Assembly: GCA_007122505.1 (NCBI GenBank)
Contig: SKTQ01000169.1
Location: forward strand, 1-10,800
Length of the DNA stretch: 10,800 bases
Origin: Bacteroidales bacterium
GTDB taxonomy: Bacteria > Bacteroidota > Bacteroidia > Bacteroidales > UBA7960
Reading direction: 5' to 3'
Position numbers and translations under genes: made by a program
Notes under the pieces: generated by a model
Database searches by the model: none
The model's input: only the letters and a program-made list of their open reading frames with translations
Told to the model about the DNA's origin: nothing
In this document: positions 6,520 to 10,800 of the stretch, piece after piece
Layout of the letters: each line of letters opens with the position of its first letter
How positions within the stretch are numbered: position 1 is the first letter of the stretch

Positions 6520-7713
6520 ATGATAAGATTATCCGATCGAATTAACCGTTTGTCTGAATCTGAAACCCTCGCTATGTCGAGGATGAGCAGAGAGTTGAAA
6601 GCTGAAGGCCACGATGTGATCAACCTGAGTGTTGGGGAGCCCGATTTTTTTACCCCCGATCTCATTAAAGAAGCCGGCAGAAGAGCCATTGATGAAAACT
6701 ATTCATTTTACACACCAGTGAATGGTTATCAAGATCTTAGAGAAGCCATATGCAGGAAATTGCTGCGCGACAACAATTTACATTACACACCTGACCAGGT
6801 AGTGGTTAGCACCGGGGCAAAACAGTCGATTGCCAATGCCGTACTTTGCCTGGCTAACCCCGGTGACGAAGTGATTGTCCCGGCACCCTATTGGGTGAGC
6901 TACAGGGAGCTTGTCAAAATGGCCGAAGCCGATGCCGTATATGTGAAAGCAGGTATTGAGAGCGATTTCAAAATTACCCCTCAGCAGCTGGAGAATGCCA
7001 TTACGGACAAAACCAGGCTGTTCATTTTTTCCAGTCCCTGCAACCCTACCGGTTCAGTATACTCCCGTGAAGAGCTTGGTGAACTGGCGGAGGTTTTTTC
7101 AAAGCACCCCAGGATTTTCATCATTTCCGATGAAATTTATGAGCATATTAATTTTGCCGGCAAACATGAAAGCATCGCCCGGTTCGACTCCATCAAAGAC
7201 AGGGTCATTCTGATCAACGGTGTTTCCAAGGGTTTTGCCATGACCGGCTGGCGCCTTGGTTATATGGCTGCCCATCCGCAAATTGCCAAAGCCTGCAACA
7301 AGCTGCAGGGCCAGATCACATCGGGCACATGCTCCATAGCCCAGCGGGCTGCCCTGGAAGCCATGGAAATGGATCCTTCGGTAACAGCCGGCATGCTTGA
7401 AAAGTTCAGGGAGCGCAGAGACCTGGTGATTGATCTGCTCAGGGAGGTGCCCGGCATCACCAACAATGAGCCACAGGGCGCATTTTACCTGTTTATCAAC
7501 GTGAAGTCCTATTTTGGAAAATCAGATGGAACAGAAACCATTCAGAACGATAACGACTTGTGCATGTACTTGCTGAGAAAAGCGCACATTGCACTTGTGC
7601 CCGGGAGCGCCTTCGGCGACGATGAGTGTGTTCGTTTCTCCTATGCTACCTCACAGGATCTATTAATTGAAGCTGTGAACAGAATGAAAAAAGCACTGGC
7701 AATTTTAAAATAA
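6520..7713 (+). CDS. aspC: Class I PLP-dependent aminotransferase (aspartate aminotransferase type)
   Basis: A cytosolic pyridoxal-phosphate enzyme of 397 aa, most likely moving amino groups between aspartate and 2-oxoglutarate; related enzymes also act on aromatic or prephenate substrates. Fold type I landmarks are all present: NLSVGEPDF (35-43), STGAKQSI (97-104), the PYWVSY block (123-128), SSPCNPTG (171-178) with Asn175, ISDEIYEHI (202-210) with Asp204 and Tyr207, VSKGFAMTGWRLGY (235-248) with the PLP-binding Lys237, and VRFSYA (371-376) with the carboxylate-binding Arg372. Length is typical for the Bacillus/Thermus-type subgroup. ATG 6520 is chosen because it precedes MIRLSDRINRLSESET, the usual start, and because the strong promoter lies between it and the upstream ATG at 6436. 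Monocistronic by layout, with a hairpin just after the stop. Exact substrate is not decidable from sequence. Confidence 0.93.
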   Translation: MIRLSDRINRLSESETLAMSRMSRELKAEGHDVINLSVGEPDFFTPDLIKEAGRRAIDENYSFYTPVNGYQDLREAICRKLLRDNNLHYTPDQVVVSTGAKQSIANAVLCLANPGDEVIVPAPYWVSYRELVKMAEADAVYVKAGIESDFKITPQQLENAITDKTRLFIFSSPCNPTGSVYSREELGELAEVFSKHPRIFIISDEIYEHINFAGKHESIARFDSIKDRVILINGVSKGFAMTGWRLGYMAAHPQIAKACNKLQGQITSGTCSIAQRAALEAMEMDPSVTAGMLEKFRERRDLVIDLLREVPGITNNEPQGAFYLFINVKSYFGKSDGTETIQNDNDLCMYLLRKAHIALVPGSAFGDDECVRFSYATSQDLLIEAVNRMKKALAILK

Positions 7714-7740
7714 ATACTGCTGATATGCCGTTTCCAACTT

Positions 7741-7777
7741 AATTGGTTGTACAGATACGCATCTGTGGCAACCGATT
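7741..7777 (+). terminator. Stem-loop downstream of the aminotransferase gene
   Basis: AATTGGTTG (7741-7749) pairs with CAACCGATT (7769-7777), with one G-T wobble, and ACAGAT (7751-7756) pairs with ATCTGT (7761-7766). The result is a 15-bp stem with a 1/2-nt internal loop and a tetraloop ACGC. It begins 28 bases after the aminotransferase stop. No T-tract follows, so it is either a non-canonical terminator or an RNA-stabilising hairpin. Confidence 0.5.
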
Positions 7778-7831
7778 ATCCAAAAACCAAACAACATAAT
7801 CCAACAACAACCCTACATTTCTCTTTATGGG

Positions 7832-7855
7832 CTGTTTGAACTTATAACCAAACAG
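7832..7855 (+). promoter_or_regulatory. Perfect 7-bp inverted repeat just before the rfaE1 start
   Basis: CTGTTTG (7832-7838) and CAAACAG (7849-7855) are exact inverted copies separated by 10 bases, and the right arm ends 4 bases before the ATG at 7860. Placed over the ribosome-binding zone, it could be an operator or a small translational hairpin. The surrounding gap (7714-7859) shows no full promoter match; TACATTTC at 7814-7821 is one base off TAnnTTTG. Confidence 0.35.
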
Positions 7856-7859
7856 TTAT

Positions 7860-8879
7860 ATGACAGACAAGAATACCATTACCCGTTTATTCCACTCTTT
7901 TGAAGGCAAGAAACTGTTGATCATCGGTGACGTGATGATTGATGCCTATCTATGGGGGAGTGTCGACAGGGTATCACCGGAAGCACCGGTTCCTATTGTC
8001 ACCCTTAACAAAAGGGAAAGCCGTTTGGGCGGCGCCGCCAATGTGGCGATGAATATTCAGAACATGGGGGGCATACCCGTGCTGTGTTCCGTGATTGGAA
8101 GCGACAGCAAGGGTGAGCTTTTCCTGGAGTTGCTAGATGAGGAAGGCCTCACCAATGAGGGCATCATCACCAGCGACAACAGGCTGACCACCGTGAAGTT
8201 TCGTGTATTCGGGAACAATGTGCAGATGTTGCGCGTAGATGAAGAGGTAGCCCATTACCTTAAAGAAGATGAAGCCAAAAAGCTGATGAACAAGATCACC
8301 GGCCTCATCAATTCCAACGGTATTGATGCCATCGTATTCGAAGATTACGACAAGGGCGTGATCTCACCCACATTGATAGAAAGTGTGTTGAAACTTGCCG
8401 GCAAGCACGATATACCGGTTGTTGTGGATCCGAAAAAGAAAAATTTTTCTCAATACAAGGGAGTCACCCTCATCAAGCCCAACCTGAAAGAACTTAGAGA
8501 AGGCCTCAACCTCAACGGTGAGCTGATAGGTCCGGAACAGATCAACAAAGCCGTACTTGCTTTGCAGGATAAGCTGGAGGTGGAGATTGTCCTGGCTACC
8601 CTTTCCGACAAGGGCATTTATTACAGTAGGCGCACAGCCAACGGAAACAGTGAAACCGGTTCTATTCCCGCATACATCCGCGATGTAGCCGACGTTTCCG
8701 GTGCCGGTGATACCGTGATCAGCCTGGCTGCCCTGTGCGTAGCAGTTGGCACACCCGTGGAGCTGATGGCACGGATATGCAACCTGGGTGGTGGCCTTGT
8801 GTGTGAAATGGTGGGCGTTGTGCCCGTAAATAAAGACAAGCTGCTTTTTGAAGCCCTGAAAAAATTCTGCCAGAATTGA
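7860..8879 (+). CDS. rfaE1: D-glycero-beta-D-manno-heptose-7-phosphate kinase
   Basis: A cytosolic PfkB-family sugar kinase of 339 aa. It phosphorylates D-manno-heptose 7-phosphate at C1, a step toward ADP-heptose for the LPS inner core. Seen: LLIIGDVMIDAYLWGSVDRV (19-38) with SPEAPVP next, the sugar-binding LGGAANVAMNI (57-67), FEDYDKGV (160-167), VVVDPKKKNF (187-196), IKPNLKE (205-211) and the ATP/anion-hole motif DVSGAGDTVIS (278-288) with the likely catalytic Asp284. These motifs are the N-terminal kinase half of E. coli HldE. The nucleotidyltransferase half is absent, so a separate rfaE2-type cytidylyl/adenylyltransferase is expected elsewhere. Its TGA overlaps the TTG start of pdxH. A generic PfkB or ribokinase identity is less likely given the VSPEAPVP motif. 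The start ATG follows an inverted repeat. Confidence 0.92.
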   Translation: MTDKNTITRLFHSFEGKKLLIIGDVMIDAYLWGSVDRVSPEAPVPIVTLNKRESRLGGAANVAMNIQNMGGIPVLCSVIGSDSKGELFLELLDEEGLTNEGIITSDNRLTTVKFRVFGNNVQMLRVDEEVAHYLKEDEAKKLMNKITGLINSNGIDAIVFEDYDKGVISPTLIESVLKLAGKHDIPVVVDPKKKNFSQYKGVTLIKPNLKELREGLNLNGELIGPEQINKAVLALQDKLEVEIVLATLSDKGIYYSRRTANGNSETGSIPAYIRDVADVSGAGDTVISLAALCVAVGTPVELMARICNLGGGLVCEMVGVVPVNKDKLLFEALKKFCQN

Positions 8880-9517
8880 AAAAAAAAGACCTGACTTCTT
8901 TTCGTAAAGAATACAACCTGACATCATTGGACACTGCCGATGTTCCCCACAAGCCCATTGAATTATTTAACGGCTGGCTTGATGAAGCAATCGCCCGTAA
9001 GATTCCCGAGCCCAATGCCATGACACTGGCTACTGTTACCCCCGGCGGAAAAGCGGCAGCAAGGGTGGTATTGCTAAAGGAAGTGATTGACGACCGTTTT
9101 GTCTTTTACACCAATTACAACAGCCGCAAAGGAATTGAGCTGCAGGCAAACCCGCATGCAGCACTGGTGTTTCTTTGGCTCGAACTGCAACGACAAGTGC
9201 GCGTAGAAGGAAAAGTGGAAAAAGTGGATGAAAGCGTATCGGACGAGTATTATGCTTCCAGACCAATAAACAGCCGGATAGGAGCCATTGTTTCGCCGCA
9301 AAGCCAGGTTATTGAGAGCCGCGAAGAGCTCGAAAAGGCATTCAAAATCCTGAAAAATAACAATGACACGCATTTGCACCGGCCGGAGCACTGGGGAGGG
9401 TATCAGCTAATCCCTGATCTGGTTGAATTCTGGCAGGGCAGGGAAAGCCGGCTGCACGACAGAATCCTCTATGAAAAAACAGGCAGCGGTTGGACAATCA
9501 AACGCCTGGCGCCATAA
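8876..9517 (+). CDS. pdxH: Pyridoxamine/pyridoxine 5'-phosphate oxidase
   Basis: PdxH is an FMN enzyme that oxidises pyridoxine or pyridoxamine 5'-phosphate to pyridoxal 5'-phosphate (PLP) in the cytosol. The 213 residues match family length (E. coli about 218). Motifs: EPNAMTLATVTPGGKAAARV (45-64), the FMN contacts RVVLLK (63-68) and YTNYNSRKG (78-86), RQVRVEGKVEKV (106-117), NSRIGAIVSPQSQVI (132-146) and the C-terminal WGGYQLIPDLVEFWQGRESR (173-192) followed by LHDR. No ATG precedes residue 49, while the family sequence begins well before it, so a non-ATG start is required. TTG at 8876-8878 overlaps the rfaE1 TGA (TTGA), implying coupled translation; upstream CTG 8867 and ATT 8864 are weaker options before a stop at 8849. 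The gene has no metabolic tie to heptose synthesis. Confidence 0.94.
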   Translation: MKKKDLTSFRKEYNLTSLDTADVPHKPIELFNGWLDEAIARKIPEPNAMTLATVTPGGKAAARVVLLKEVIDDRFVFYTNYNSRKGIELQANPHAALVFLWLELQRQVRVEGKVEKVDESVSDEYYASRPINSRIGAIVSPQSQVIESREELEKAFKILKNNNDTHLHRPEHWGGYQLIPDLVEFWQGRESRLHDRILYEKTGSGWTIKRLAP

Positions 9518-9606
9518 GCAGGCTTTAAAAATAGCACAAAATAAGCCGGCCTTTTGTACGTTAATTAGAGGCAAACTTTTACAAGCAATCCGTATCCTGT
9601 TAATGA

Positions 9607-10410
9607 ATGAAAAACGTGAAACGAACATACATCTCAAGCTCCATAATCATCATCTGCTGTATCCTGTTCGCACTGCCTGAGGAGCTCTCTGCACAGCACA
9701 GAGACAGGGCGTTCAGGTTTCTGAACCGGCTGGACCACGATGAAAGGCCTTACCATTTTGGCTTTACCTTAGGAGTTAACTCACAAAACTTCGCTTTGCG
9801 ACCCGTTGAGGGTATGTTTGAAGATCCAGAATTCGGCTTTGAATATGTTTTGCCGGAGAAAGACTACGGATTTCATATCGGCATTGTGTCCAACCTGAAT
9901 CTTACGCCACATATGGATCTGCGTTTCATTCCGACGATCACCTTTGGAGACAGATATCTGGAATATTATATGCCGGCACCGACCGGAGGGCAGGTCAACG
10001 GAGGAAACGGCTTAAGCGACTGGGAGTCAGGAAGACCGTCTGAAAAGCAAGATCTGGAATTAACCTTGCTGGAGTTTCCTCTACACCTCAAGTTTAAATC
10101 TGCACGAATGAATAACACCAGGGCATACGTCATCGGTGGTGTGAAATACACGCATGACCTTGCTTCCATTGAGCTTGGCATTGGTGATGAAATACTTGCC
10201 AGGGTAGCTCGCAATGACCTGCATTATGAATTTGGCGTAGGACTTGATCATTACTTTTTTTACTTCAAATTCTCGGCAGAAGTCAAGGCATCTTTTGGTC
10301 TGACCAACCTTATCAGGCCAGGTGAGGTAGGTCCTGAATTTCAAAAATATTATAACTCCATTGACCGCCTGAATTCACGCAGCATCATGATCTCATTTAC
10401 TTTCGAGTAA
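9607..10410 (+). CDS. porT: T9SS outer-membrane protein PorT/SprT
   Basis: PorT is an outer-membrane beta-barrel protein required for type IX secretion (first defined in Porphyromonas gingivalis; SprT in Flavobacterium). The 267-aa product has a signal peptide (1-29; IIIICCILFA core, cut after LSA). Family blocks: RPYHFGFTLGVNSQNFALRP (47-66), DYGFHIGIVSNLNLTPHMDL (86-105), RFIPTITFGDR (106-116), LLEFPLHLKFKSARMNNTRA (154-173), YVIGGVKYTHDLAS (174-187), DLHYEFGVGLDHYFFYFKFS (204-223), and the end NSIDRLNSRSIMISFTFE ending in Phe-Glu, typical of outer-membrane barrels. A Gly-rich stretch (about 125-148) between strands looks like a surface loop. It lies 89 bp after pdxH with no good promoter seen between, and its 3' end faces the next gene with an 8-bp gap. 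Start ATG 9607 is the only sensible one. Confidence 0.9.
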   Translation: MKNVKRTYISSSIIIICCILFALPEELSAQHRDRAFRFLNRLDHDERPYHFGFTLGVNSQNFALRPVEGMFEDPEFGFEYVLPEKDYGFHIGIVSNLNLTPHMDLRFIPTITFGDRYLEYYMPAPTGGQVNGGNGLSDWESGRPSEKQDLELTLLEFPLHLKFKSARMNNTRAYVIGGVKYTHDLASIELGIGDEILARVARNDLHYEFGVGLDHYFFYFKFSAEVKASFGLTNLIRPGEVGPEFQKYYNSIDRLNSRSIMISFTFE

Positions 10411-10418
10411 AGACCGGA

Positions 10419-10800
10419 TTATCTCACAATCTGCAGCCTTCTTGTAATCACATCCTCATCCGCCATGTAAATGCGGATAAAGTAAATGCCTGTATCCAGG
10501 TGTTGCACATCAATGCCGGCCTGCATGGCGTCAACGCCAATGGTTTTTATGGTGTTCCCAATGATGTCGGCCAGCACGATTTTGCTGATCCTTACGTCGG
10601 CCTCTACGGTCACTTTGCCGGATGCGGGGTTTGGATATACAAGCAGTTGATGATCCGTCATATCATCTGTACTTGTATCATCTACCAATAATACAACCTC
10701 TTCCCAAACATCATCATTGACGATCTCCAAGGTGCCGTGCGACGGGAAGTAGTTGTCTTTTATAACTGTGTAGTCATAACTACCCGGGACAATATCGTCC
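10419..10800 (-). CDS. T9SS-secreted protein, C-terminal part with type A sorting domain (runs off right edge)
   Basis: The minus-strand frame is open from the right edge to TAA at 10421-10419, giving 126 visible residues. The last ~75 form a T9SS type A sorting domain: LLVYPNPASGKVTVEADV, then ISKIVLADIIGNTIKTI, then IDVQHLDTGIYFIRIYMADE and the end RRLQIVR. This domain directs export through the T9SS and is cut off at the surface. Before it lies GSYDYTVIKDNYFPSHGTLE, a PKD/carboxypeptidase-regulatory-like beta-sandwich strand pattern, and an acidic linker (VDDTSTDDMTD). The first 23 visible residues have no start, and TTG at 10730 is an internal codon, not a start, so the gene begins outside the window. 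The catalytic or binding part of the protein is not visible. It converges on porT, whose stop is 8 bp away. Confidence 0.88.
   Translation of the reverse strand, partial: DDIVPGSYDYTVIKDNYFPSHGTLEIVNDDVWEEVVLLVDDTSTDDMTDHQLLVYPNPASGKVTVEADVRISKIVLADIIGNTIKTIGVDAMQAGIDVQHLDTGIYFIRIYMADEDVITRRLQIVR

Noticed and set aside
8364..8927. 187-aa minus-strand frame opposite rfaE1
   Set aside because: It is antisense to conserved kinase motifs, with no recognisable domain or promoter.
9504..9523. Terminator hairpin at the end of pdxH (GCCTG/CAGGC followed by TTT)
   Set aside because: The stem is only 5 bp with a 10-nt loop, overlaps the stop codon, and has a very short T-run; too weak to call.

Overview
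The window looks like chromosomal DNA of a Bacteroidota bacterium, probably free-living or environmental. Four things point there: an nqrA-B-C-D operon with NqrB/NqrC FMN sites; three separate type IX secretion system (T9SS) elements, a system confined to the Bacteroidota (Plug protein, PorT, and a protein with a T9SS sorting tail); promoters that fit the Bacteroidota -7 consensus TAnnTTTG rather than TATAAT; and a lack of clear Shine-Dalgarno sequences. I cannot place the genus.

Layout. Positions 1-3921 (minus strand) hold nqrA, nqrB, nqrC and the start of nqrD, the Na+-pumping NADH:quinone oxidoreductase. The nqrD frame does not continue as NqrD. At about position 310 it runs without a stop into the C-terminal half of a CotH-family protein, and base composition drops there. 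This is the oddest feature of the window and is either a rearrangement or a chimeric assembly join. Divergent from nqrA, 4063-5388 (plus) encodes the T9SS Plug protein. A 254-bp convergent gap follows, with two 59-bp-spaced long hairpins. Positions 5643-6394 (minus) hold a small membrane protein gene translationally coupled to an orphan ThiS-like sulfur carrier. From overlapping divergent promoters, 6520-7713 (plus) encodes a class I aspartate-type aminotransferase, followed by a 15-bp hairpin. Positions 7860-9517 hold an overlapping pair, heptose-7-phosphate kinase (rfaE1) and pdxH, the latter starting with TTG. Positions 9607-10410 hold porT. It converges, with an 8-bp gap, on the 3' end of a T9SS-secreted protein that runs off the right edge.

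Functional picture. Most of the window is housekeeping: respiratory Na+ pumping, amino-acid transamination and its PLP cofactor supply (PdxH), a step toward ADP-heptose for LPS core, and the envelope machinery that exports sorting-tail cargo. I see no complete new defence or mobile system. The points worth a second look are the NqrD/CotH join, the hairpin repeats, the orphan ThiS pair, the non-ATG overlap at rfaE1-pdxH, and the inverted repeat next to the rfaE1 start.
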